Assembly: GCA_945876985.1 (NCBI GenBank)
Contig: CAMCQX010000126.1
Location: 1 to 5,499 of the forward strand
DNA: 5,499 bases
Direction: 5' to 3'
Source of the DNA: Chitinophaga pinensis
Lineage (GTDB): Bacteria; Bacteroidota; Bacteroidia; UKL13-3
Shown piece after piece: positions 1-5,292 of the stretch. The position numbers and the translations under genes are program-made. The notes beneath the pieces were generated by a model, which was not told the DNA's origin, made no database searches, and worked only from the letters and a program-made list of their open reading frames with translations. Each line of letters opens with the position of its first letter. Position 1 is the first letter of the stretch.

Positions 1-286
1 ATTAATATAGTTATATATCAATGCCTGTTAACTACTGTTTTCAAAAGCCCTCACAAAGATTGATAAAAAATAATTTAATGAAAATAAAAAATAAAAAAAT
101 AAAATGTATTTCAAACTTTATATAAAATTTAAAACAATTTTATATAAAATGAGTAGTATAAATTATACATATTGACAATAAAAGTGAAATAATATTTTAT
201 AAAATGTAATATGATTATAAAAAAAATAAATTGTAATCTTGACCCAGTATATTTATAACAGTGTAATTATATATTTATAACAAATA
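1..286. other. A/T-rich non-coding leader upstream of cinA
   Basis: No open frame of useful length and no recognisable gene end is visible here. The stretch is almost entirely A and T. It contains a 13-bp inverted repeat (117-129 with 136-148) and a 13-bp direct repeat (248-260 and 270-282) just before the cinA start. No exact TAnnTTTG box is present; the nearest matches, TATATTTA at 248-255 and 270-277, differ at the final G and lie inside the direct repeats. It most likely holds the cinA promoter and leader, but I cannot place the transcription start. Confidence 0.6.
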
Positions 287-1522
287 ATGAAAGCAGAGAT
301 AATAACAATAGGTGATGAATTATTAATTGGTCAAGTAATAGATACAAACAGTGCTTGGCTTGGCCAACAGCTGAGTTTATTGGGCATTAGCTTGTATCAA
401 CGTACTGCATGTGGTGATAGTAAAGAACAAATATTAGCATGTTTACATGATGCGGAATTACGTAGTGATATAATAATTATTACAGGTGGATTAGGTCCAA
501 CAAAAGATGACATAACAAAGAAAACATTGTGTGAATATTTCAACACGAATTTAGTGACTGATGAAAAAGTATTAGCATGGGTTACTCGTATTTTCCAAAT
601 GAGAAAAATGCCAATGCTTGATATCAATTTACAACAAGCATTAGTACCATCAAATAGTAAAACATTATGGAATAGTAGTGGTACTGCTCCGGGAATGTGG
701 TTTGATGTAAACAATAAAATATTTATTTCATTGCCGGGTGTTCCATTCGAAATGAAAGTAATTTTTGATGAAGAAGTAATTCCTTTATTGAAACAAAAAT
801 TTGATCTTCCTACTATCTATCATAGAACATTACAAACATGTTCAATAGGTGAAAGTTTTTTAGCAGAAAAAATAATAGATATTGAAAATAACTTACCAAT
901 TTATATCAAGCTTGCATACTTGCCATCTGTTGGCACTGTAAGGCTTCGACTTAGTGCACACGGAAATAATAAAGAACAATTAATTCAAGAAGTGAATCAA
1001 ATATGTAATCTGTTTTATGAAAGAATTGGTGAATATATATATGGTGAAGGCGATGATAATTTAAGTGGAGTAGTAGGTAAATTATTAAAAGAAAAAAACA
1101 AAACTTTAGCTACCGCTGAAAGTTGTACTGGTGGATTTATTGCACATCAAATAACTTCTATAGCTGGAAGTTCATCTTATTATAAAGGAAGTATTGTTAG
1201 TTATGATAATAAAATAAAAACACTTGAATTAAATGTGAGTGATGAAATTTTAAAAAATGATGGAGCTGTAAGCGAAGCATGTGTTAAACAAATGGCGCAA
1301 ACTATTCTAAAAAAATTTGATGTGGACTATGCCATTGCAACAAGCGGAATTGCTGGTCCTGATGGTGGCTCTGAAGAAAAACCAGTTGGTACAGTTTGGA
1401 TAGCTATAGCAAATAAAAATGAAGTAATAGCTAAGAAATATAATATGGGAGATAACAGAGAAAGAACCATTTTAAGAACTAGTTTAATGGCACTTGATAT
1501 GTTAAGGAAAATGATTTTGTAA
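287..1522 (+). CDS. cinA: CinA-family protein (COG1058 domain + PncC nicotinamide-nucleotide amidase)
   Basis: The 411-residue product has the full two-domain CinA architecture. The N-terminal MoCF/COG1058 domain (about 1-170) shows GDELLIG (9-15), GGLGPTKDD (67-75), SGTAPG (131-136) and LPGVPFEM (149-156). In characterised homologues this domain acts as an ADP-ribose pyrophosphatase. A linker domain (about 175-250) follows. The C-terminal PncC domain (about 258-411) carries AESCTGG (277-283, with Ser279 the expected nucleophile), SGIAGPDGG (353-361) and KPVGTVW (365-371). PncC domains deamidate nicotinamide mononucleotide to nicotinate mononucleotide in the cytoplasmic pyridine-nucleotide cycle. 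The length is normal and nothing is broken. The ATG at 287 gives the canonical MKAEIITIGDE start; no Shine-Dalgarno is visible. The historic name refers to competence induction in pneumococcus, and nothing here supports that role. No recA or other competence gene is adjacent, and the gene appears monocistronic. Confidence 0.95.
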   Translation: MKAEIITIGDELLIGQVIDTNSAWLGQQLSLLGISLYQRTACGDSKEQILACLHDAELRSDIIIITGGLGPTKDDITKKTLCEYFNTNLVTDEKVLAWVTRIFQMRKMPMLDINLQQALVPSNSKTLWNSSGTAPGMWFDVNNKIFISLPGVPFEMKVIFDEEVIPLLKQKFDLPTIYHRTLQTCSIGESFLAEKIIDIENNLPIYIKLAYLPSVGTVRLRLSAHGNNKEQLIQEVNQICNLFYERIGEYIYGEGDDNLSGVVGKLLKEKNKTLATAESCTGGFIAHQITSIAGSSSYYKGSIVSYDNKIKTLELNVSDEILKNDGAVSEACVKQMAQTILKKFDVDYAIATSGIAGPDGGSEEKPVGTVWIAIANKNEVIAKKYNMGDNRERTILRTSLMALDMLRKMIL

Positions 1523-1545
1523 ATTTTGAATAATGAAGTATGAAG

Positions 1546-1561
1546 TCCCGACACATCGGGA
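1546..1561. repeat. Palindrome TCCCGA-CACA-TCGGGA, copy 1
   Basis: A perfect 6-bp stem with a CACA loop, forming a GC-rich island in A/T-rich sequence. It interrupts the heptamer array after the second unit. There is no T-run on either side, so it does not look like an intrinsic terminator. Confidence 0.85.
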
Positions 1562-1641
1562 AAGTATGAAGTATGAAGTATAAAGTATAAAGTATGAAGT
1601 ATGAAGTATAAAGTATGAAGTATGAAGTATGAAGTATGAAG

Positions 1642-1657
1642 TCCCGACACATCGGGA
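1642..1657. repeat. Palindrome TCCCGA-CACA-TCGGGA, copy 2
   Basis: Identical to the copy at 1546-1561 and offset from it by 96 bp. Identity extends into the flanking heptamers to give a 45-bp exact direct repeat (1533-1577 and 1629-1673), which implies block duplication rather than chance. Confidence 0.85.
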
Positions 1658-1750
1658 AAGTATGAAGTATGAAATATGAAGTATGAAGTATGAAGTATGA
1701 AGGATGAAGTATGAAGTATGAAGTATAAAGTTTTAGGTAAATAGAAACAG

Positions 1751-1789
1751 CTAGATGCTAGAAGCTAAAAAAATATTGAATGTTGAAGA
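1751..1789. repeat. Two short diverged heptad clusters (CTAGATG-type and TTGAATG-type)
   Basis: CTAGATG, CTAGAAG and a partial CTA run from 1751 to 1767. TTGAATG and TTGAAGA run from 1776 to 1789. Both keep the seven-base period of the main array, and the CTAGAAG and GTTGAAG steps share its GAAG core. With only two to three units each, these are suggestive rather than certain repeats. Confidence 0.5.
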
Positions 1790-1791
1790 AA

Positions 1792-2445
1792 TTATAAATC
1801 TAACATTTGTTCATTTGTTATTATTTGAGTTCCTGTTTTATTATTTGTAATGGCTAAATAATACATTGCTTTTGCTACTTGTTTACTTTCTATAGCTGCA
1901 TATTTTTTCATGCTTCCAAACATTAATTTTGATAATGGCATTAAAATAATTTGCATTATTTTTTCGCCTAATCTAAATTCATTTCTATTACCTAATAATA
2001 TAGATGGACGAAAAATATAGAACGAATTGAATCCAATATTATTAATTGCATTTTCCAATTTCCCTTTTACACTATTATAAAACACTTTTGAATTTTCATT
2101 AGCGCCTAATGCCGTAACTAAATAAAAATTGCTTGCACCATTTTGATGCGTTTCAATTGCTAAGTTTAAACAATACTGAAAATCTACTTTATAAAATTCA
2201 TCTTGAGAACCAGCTTTTTTTATGGTTGTTCCCAAACAACAAAATACATCATCACATTTTAAATGATCAGTGATAAATTCTAAATTATTATAATCAACTA
2301 TTACTTGTAAAAATTTTGGCGATTGAAAAGGAATTTCTTTTCTAACCAATGCTACAATTTTATCATATTGATTACTTTCTAATAAATTGTTTAACAATTG
2401 GCTTCCAATTAAACCTGTTGAACCTGCTATAATTGCCGTTTTCAT
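1792..2445 (-). CDS. TIP30/HTATIP2-like atypical SDR, NAD(P)-binding protein
   Basis: The 217-residue product is an atypical short-chain dehydrogenase/reductase with a Rossmann fold. The dinucleotide-binding loop GSTGLIG (8-14) follows the first beta strand. Further family marks are CCLGTT (69-74), the VTALGAN strand (110-116), YNSVK (123-127, matching the YxxxK catalytic pattern) and FRPSILLG (145-152). The order CLGTT..KAG, then K(G)xxE after the Tyr/Lys, then FRPxxLL..R.E.R.GE resembles HTATIP2/TIP30 and its bacterial relatives. The substrate is unknown. There is no signal peptide, so it is probably cytosolic. The start at 2445 places the Rossmann motif at the expected distance and is preceded by AAAAGGA (2461-2455) nine bases upstream, a Shine-Dalgarno-like match unusual for this window. 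It converges with cinA across the heptamer array and diverges from the AIM24 gene. No terminator hairpin is seen past its stop. Confidence 0.87.
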   Translation of the reverse strand: MKTAIIAGSTGLIGSQLLNNLLESNQYDKIVALVRKEIPFQSPKFLQVIVDYNNLEFITDHLKCDDVFCCLGTTIKKAGSQDEFYKVDFQYCLNLAIETHQNGASNFYLVTALGANENSKVFYNSVKGKLENAINNIGFNSFYIFRPSILLGNRNEFRLGEKIMQIILMPLSKLMFGSMKKYAAIESKQVAKAMYYLAITNNKTGTQIITNEQMLDL

Positions 2446-2454
2446 TTAATATGA

Positions 2455-2461
2455 TCCTTTT
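2455..2461 (-). promoter_or_regulatory. Shine-Dalgarno-like AAAAGGA before the SDR gene
   Basis: Read on the minus strand, AAAAGGA lies nine bases before the ATG at 2445 and supports that start. The other genes in the window lack such a site, so it is either a real exception or an A-rich coincidence. Confidence 0.4.
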
Positions 2462-2496
2462 AAATATATTTACAAATAAAAGTAAAAATATTAGGA

Positions 2497-2504
2497 CAAA
2501 ATTA
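2497..2504 (-). promoter_or_regulatory. Candidate -7 box TAATTTTG for the SDR gene
   Basis: An exact match to the Bacteroidota -7 consensus TAnnTTTG on the minus strand. It would place the transcript start near 2490 and give a leader of about 45 bases. No TTG (-33) element sits at the usual distance upstream; the nearest, at 2541-2539, is too far. The call rests on the -7 box alone. Confidence 0.4.
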
Positions 2505-2527
2505 CACTATTTATGAAATGATAATTT

Positions 2528-2535
2528 TATTATTG
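2528..2535 (+). promoter_or_regulatory. Weak candidate -7 box TATTATTG for the AIM24 gene
   Basis: It matches TAnnTTTG at all but one defined position and lies 42 bases before the ATG at 2578. There is no convincing -33 TTG, so this is a tentative placement in a very A/T-rich divergent spacer. Confidence 0.25.
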
Positions 2536-2577
2536 TACCAACATTAAACAAATCAACAAATAAATAAATAATTAAAT

Positions 2578-3369
2578 ATGTCTTATAACCACGAAATAGA
2601 TTACCGCGTTTTTGGTAGTGAAATGCAATGTGTAGAAATTGAATTAGACCCCAACGAAACTGTAATGGCTGAGCCAGGAAGTTTTATGATGATGAATGAT
2701 GGCATTCAAATGCAAACCATTTTTGGTGATGGAAGTGAACAAACAGGTGGTGTTTTGGGAAAAATATTTAGTGCGGGCAAACGCCTTTTGACTGGCGAAA
2801 GTTTATTCATGACTGCATACACAAATATTGGTCAAGGGAAAAAGCAAGTTACTTTTGCAGCTCCTTATCCTGGTAAAATTATTCCATTAGATTTATTGCG
2901 ATTAGGTGGGAGAGTTACTTGTCAAAAAGATTCTTTTTTATGCGCTGCAAAAGGTGTTCAAGTTGGCATTGAATTTCAGAAAAAACTAGGAACTGGATTA
3001 TTTGGTGGAGAAGGTTTTATTATGCAGAAATTGGAAGGCGATGGACTTTGTTTTGTTCATGCTGGCGGACATGTAGAAGAGCGCGAATTACAGCCCGGAG
3101 AAATGCTTAAAATTGATACTGGTTGTATTGTTGCTTTTACAAAAGATATAGAATACGACATCCAATTTGTTGGCGGAATTAAGAACACTTTATTTGGTGG
3201 AGAAGGTGTATTTTTTGCAACTTTAAGAGGGCCAGGAAAAGTTTGGATTCAAACTTTACCTATAAGCCGTTTGGCAGGAAGAATTTTACAATATGGTTCA
3301 CGTGGTGGAAAAGAGCAAGGTAGTATTTTGGGTGGACTTGGAAATTTATTAGATGGAGATGGCTATTAA
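2578..3369 (+). CDS. AIM24 / TIGR00266-family protein
   Basis: The 263-residue product matches the AIM24 (formerly DUF124, TIGR00266) family of beta-rich proteins. Recognisable parts are the early AEPGSFMMM segment (31-39), GKIIPLDL (99-106), GTGLFGGEGF (138-147), HAGGHVEER (161-169) and a second LFGGEGVF (205-212). The two FGGEG blocks (142-146 and 206-210), each followed by a beta strand ending in a G-x-G turn, point to an internal duplication typical of the family's repeated beta-sandwich layers. The C-terminus (from about 240) is glycine-rich, ending GGLGNLLDGDGY. There is no signal peptide or membrane segment. The biochemical role of bacterial members is not established; the yeast namesake is mitochondrial. 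The ATG at 2578 fits the family N-terminus and has no Shine-Dalgarno. The gene appears to be single and ends at a strong terminator shared with odhB. Confidence 0.92.
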   Translation: MSYNHEIDYRVFGSEMQCVEIELDPNETVMAEPGSFMMMNDGIQMQTIFGDGSEQTGGVLGKIFSAGKRLLTGESLFMTAYTNIGQGKKQVTFAAPYPGKIIPLDLLRLGGRVTCQKDSFLCAAKGVQVGIEFQKKLGTGLFGGEGFIMQKLEGDGLCFVHAGGHVEERELQPGEMLKIDTGCIVAFTKDIEYDIQFVGGIKNTLFGGEGVFFATLRGPGKVWIQTLPISRLAGRILQYGSRGGKEQGSILGGLGNLLDGDGY

Positions 3370-3381
3370 AATTTAAAGTAT

Positions 3382-3421
3382 AAAAAAAAAGGCGATTTGA
3401 GTTTCAAATCGGCTTTTTTTT
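3382..3421. terminator. Bidirectional intrinsic terminator between the AIM24 gene and odhB
   Basis: The arms CGATTTGA (3393-3400) and TCAAATCG (3404-3411) close a 3-base GTT loop. One G/G mismatch (3392/3412) follows, then G3391-C3413 and an A-run paired to an 8-T run (3414-3421). The A-run/T-run symmetry lets it end transcripts from both sides. It lies 12 bases after the AIM24 stop and 9 bases beyond the odhB stop. Confidence 0.9.
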
Positions 3422-3430
3422 ATAAGAATA

Positions 3431-4639
3431 CTACAATCCTAAAATCATTTTGTTAGGATCATTTCCTTCCGTTAATAACAAAGTAGGATTTTCTAAACAT
3501 TGTTTTACTTTTACTAAAAATCCAACTGATTCGCGTCCATCAATAATTCTATGGTCGTAACTTAAGGCTAAATACATCATTGGTCTAGCTACAATTAGTC
3601 CATCTTTAACCACAGGACGTTCTATAATATTGTGCATTCCTAAAATAGCAGATTGCGGAGCATTAATAATAGGTGTGCTCATCATGCTACCAAAAACACC
3701 ACCATTAGTAATGGTAAATGTTCCACCAGTCATTTCATCTATGCTTAATTTATTATCGCGGGCTTTTCCTGCTAATCGAACTACTTCACTTTCAATTTCT
3801 GCTAAACTCATACTTTCAGCATTTCTAATTACTGGAACTACCAAACCTTTTGGTGCAGAGACCGCAATTGAAATATCACAAAAATCGTGAAAAATAATTT
3901 CATCACCATTCAAGTATGCATTTACAGATGGGAATTGTTTTAAAGCAACAGTAACTGCTTTTGTAAAAAAACTCATGAAACCTAAATTTACACCATGCTT
4001 TTCTTTAAACTGAGCTTTAAACTGATTTCTTAAATCCATTATTGGCTTCATATCAACTTCGTTAAATGTAGTTAACATAGCTGTTTCATTTTTAACAGCA
4101 ACCAATCGTTTAGAAACAACTTTACGCAATGAAGTCATTTTTTCAACGCGCTCATTCCTGCTTTTTGATTCGTTGGTTGTAACTTTTAATTCAGCATTTA
4201 AAGCATCACCTTTAGTAATTCTACCTTCTTTTCCCGTACCTTTTACATTTTTTACATCTATTCCTTTTTCTGCTAATATTTTTGCAGCGGCAACACTTGG
4301 AAATGGTTTATTAGCCTCTGGCTGCTCATTGATAGCAACTGGCTTCGCAGTTTCTGTTTTGGGTTTTATTGATTCAACTTCTGCCTTTGAACCTTCTGGT
4401 TTAGCAGCAGTTTCATCTATCAAACAAATAGTGTCACCAACTTTAATGGTATCGCCTTCGTTTCCTTTGGTAGTTAAAACACCCGCTTTTTCAGCATTTA
4501 ACTCAAAAGTAGCTTTATCACTTTCTAATTCACAAAGCAATTCATCCATTGCCACATAATCACCAGTTTTTTTATTCCAACGAGCTATAACAACTTCACT
4601 GATTGATTCTCCAACTGATGGTACTTTTATATTAAGCAT
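3431..4639 (-). CDS. odhB: 2-oxoglutarate dehydrogenase E2, dihydrolipoyllysine succinyltransferase
   Basis: The 402-residue product is a complete E2 acyltransferase that passes succinyl groups from the E1 enzyme to CoA in the TCA cycle and forms the core of the cytoplasmic complex. Domains in order: one lipoyl domain (1-76) with the lipoylated Lys42 in ESDKATFE; a Lys/Glu/Pro/Ala-rich linker (78-112); a peripheral subunit-binding domain (about 113-147, [16 protein letters not shown] to GRITKGDAL); and the catalytic domain (about 165-402). The active-site motif YDHRIIDG (361-368) supplies His363 and Asp367. TFNEVDM (191-197), GFMSFF (220-225) and [22 protein letters not shown] (309-330) are characteristic of SucB/OdhB rather than of pyruvate or branched-chain E2. 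The start [12 protein letters not shown] is canonical and no Shine-Dalgarno is visible. The E1 gene (odhA/sucA) is not adjacent: the next gene upstream is rnpB. Confidence 0.95.
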   Translation of the reverse strand: MLNIKVPSVGESISEVVIARWNKKTGDYVAMDELLCELESDKATFELNAEKAGVLTTKGNEGDTIKVGDTICLIDETAAKPEGSKAEVESIKPKTETAKPVAINEQPEANKPFPSVAAAKILAEKGIDVKNVKGTGKEGRITKGDALNAELKVTTNESKSRNERVEKMTSLRKVVSKRLVAVKNETAMLTTFNEVDMKPIMDLRNQFKAQFKEKHGVNLGFMSFFTKAVTVALKQFPSVNAYLNGDEIIFHDFCDISIAVSAPKGLVVPVIRNAESMSLAEIESEVVRLAGKARDNKLSIDEMTGGTFTITNGGVFGSMMSTPIINAPQSAILGMHNIIERPVVKDGLIVARPMMYLALSYDHRIIDGRESVGFLVKVKQCLENPTLLLTEGNDPNKMILGL

Positions 4640-4672
4640 ATTTTATTTTTTTAATAATTTTAAATAGTTGCG

Positions 4673-4679
4673 CAAATTA
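4673..4679 (-). promoter_or_regulatory. Weak candidate -7 region TAATTTG for odhB
   Basis: On the minus strand TAATTTG resembles TAnnTTTG with one spacer base missing. It would give a leader of about 27 bases to the odhB ATG at 4639. It overlaps the 8-bp palindrome TTGCGCAA (4668-4675), one of few GC-containing words in this spacer. No -33 TTG is evident, so the call is tentative. Confidence 0.25.
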
Positions 4680-4744
4680 GTATTTTGAACGCTTAAATAA
4701 GAAAAAGGTTTACTAATTTTTTTTAGGTGTTTATAACAAGCAAT

Positions 4745-4785
4745 AAAAAAAACGACTTCTTAATAAATTAAAAAGCCGTTTTTTT
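4745..4785 (-). terminator. Intrinsic terminator of rnpB
   Basis: Read on the minus strand, AAAAAAACGGCTT (4785-4773) pairs with AAGTCGTTTTTTT (4758-4746). There is one G-U wobble (4776 with 4755), and the stem is followed by the U-run. In plus-strand RNA the same position would be an A/C mismatch, so the hairpin is better formed in the rnpB transcript. It abuts the 3' end of RNase P RNA directly and separates it from odhB, which is transcribed in the same direction. Confidence 0.85.
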
Positions 4786-5181
4786 GCAAAACTATAAGCC
4801 GGGTTCTGTTTTATTTCATCTTTCGAAGAAACAAATTCTATCATTTATCTTGCCATGCTATCACTAACATAGTCTATTGCAGTCTACCCATTGTACATCA
4901 AGACGAGCAGCCTTGTGAGCCGAAACTCGGTACAACCTATTTGACCTTGCAACGCATAAGGTTTACCTTGCAATAAATGTTACCATTTACCCGGTGGTCT
5001 CTTACACCACCTTTTCACCTTTTCCTAAATTTTTATACAAAAAACTCAGGTAGTTTAATTTTCTTTAGCACTGTCTGTCAATTAATTTTTACGTTAAAAG
5101 CCTACCCGTTAGGTAGTATGCTGCTCTGTGTTGCCCAGACTTTCCTCATTACACAAGTGTAACGCGATAGAACATTTTGCA
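4785..5181 (-). ncRNA. rnpB: RNase P RNA, bacterial type A
   Basis: This is the catalytic RNA that trims 5' leaders from pre-tRNA, together with the RnpA protein. Read on the minus strand, the 5' core GAGGAAAGTCTGGGC (5147-5133) and the 3' core ACAGAACCCGGCTTA (4809-4795) form the P4 helix. Between them lie the conserved blocks GGTGAAAAGGTGGTGTAAGAG, GGTAACATTTATTGC, AAGGTAAACC, GCAAGGTCAAATAGG and GGGTAGACTGC, in the order expected for type A. The last block holds the L15 GGT that binds the tRNA CCA end (4888-4886). Ends were set by P1: TGCAAAA (5181-5175) pairs perfectly with TTTTGCA (4791-4785), giving about 397 nt, a normal size. The variable arms are A/U-rich. The 5' P4 strand carries CTGGG instead of the usual CCGGG. 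Transcription starts just after a -7 box and ends at the adjacent terminator. Confidence 0.96.
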
Positions 5182-5184
5182 TTG

Positions 5185-5192
5185 CAAATGTA
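5185..5192 (-). promoter_or_regulatory. Bacteroidota -7 promoter box TACATTTG of rnpB
   Basis: An exact TAnnTTTG match on the minus strand. It ends three bases before the P1-defined 5' end of RNase P RNA (5181), which is the correct offset for the primary sigma factor of this phylum. The expected -33 TTG is replaced by A/T-rich sequence (TTTAAAAC, 5211-5204). Confidence 0.65.
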
Positions 5193-5214
5193 ATTTATTT
5201 ATAGTTTTAAATAT

Positions 5215-5247
5215 AAAAATAATGTAAAGTAATGCTACATTATTTTT
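5215..5247. repeat. 12-bp perfect dyad in the rnpB / secreted-protein divergent spacer
   Basis: AAAAATAATGTA (5215-5226) and TACATTATTTTT (5236-5247) are perfect inverted repeats around a 9-base spacer. A T-run continues to 5249 on the plus strand. It lies between two divergent transcription units, just upstream of the rnpB promoter and about 45 bases before the ATG at 5293. It could be an operator, a promoter-upstream element or a weak hairpin. Only one G-C pair supports the stem. Confidence 0.55.
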
Positions 5248-5292
5248 TTATATGGTTTAATATTTTAAATTGCACTCAACAAAAACCAAAAT

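Larger units (their letters stand above)
1533..1731. repeat. Heptanucleotide tandem array (ATGAAGT)n with two embedded palindromes
   Basis: The array holds 23 heptamers in three blocks of 2, 11 and 10 (1533-1546, 1566-1642, 1662-1731). The main unit is ATGAAGT (17 copies). Variants are ATAAAGT (1580, 1587, 1608, 1725), ATGAAAT (1669) and ATGAAGG (1697). The blocks are separated by two identical palindromes, each followed by a truncated AAAGT unit. The array fills the gap between the convergent cinA and SDR genes. On the plus strand every frame is closed by TGA; on the minus strand the array stays open with a seven-residue period, which produces a spurious reading frame. Heptamer tandem repeats of this general kind are known from cyanobacteria (STRR sequences). 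A role here is unknown. Confidence 0.95.

Noticed and set aside
172..203. TTGACA (172-177) with TATAAA (198-203) as a sigma-70-type promoter for cinA
   Set aside because: The spacer is 20 bp, too long, and the primary sigma factor of Bacteroidota does not use this consensus; such words are expected by chance in A/T-rich sequence.
397..714. Minus-strand frame inside cinA
   Set aside because: Wholly antisense to the conserved COG1058 domain of cinA, with no recognisable motif.
287..1522. Competence locus because of the cinA name
   Set aside because: No recA, comE-type or uptake genes are nearby, and the motifs point to pyridine-nucleotide recycling.
1546..1561. TCCCGA palindrome as the cinA intrinsic terminator
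   Set aside because: The hairpin is followed by AAAGTATG rather than a T-run, and a second identical copy lies deeper in the array on neither gene's boundary.
1327..1650. Minus-strand reading frame with a seven-residue repeat (HTLYFIL type)
   Set aside because: It is the heptamer array read in its open direction plus the antisense of the cinA 3' end. A 7-bp repeat without stops always gives a seven-residue period, and no start signal or family match supports it.
1533..1731. CRISPR array
   Set aside because: Repeats are contiguous heptamers with no unique spacers, and the two palindromic copies are separated only by more heptamers; no cas gene is present.
3630..3890. Plus-strand frame inside odhB
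   Set aside because: Antisense to the conserved E2 catalytic domain; its composition mirrors the real gene.
4173..4559. Plus-strand frame inside odhB
   Set aside because: Antisense to the lipoyl, linker and subunit-binding regions of odhB.
4977..5162. Plus-strand frame of 61 codons
   Set aside because: Lies entirely antisense to RNase P RNA, whose conserved blocks explain the sequence.
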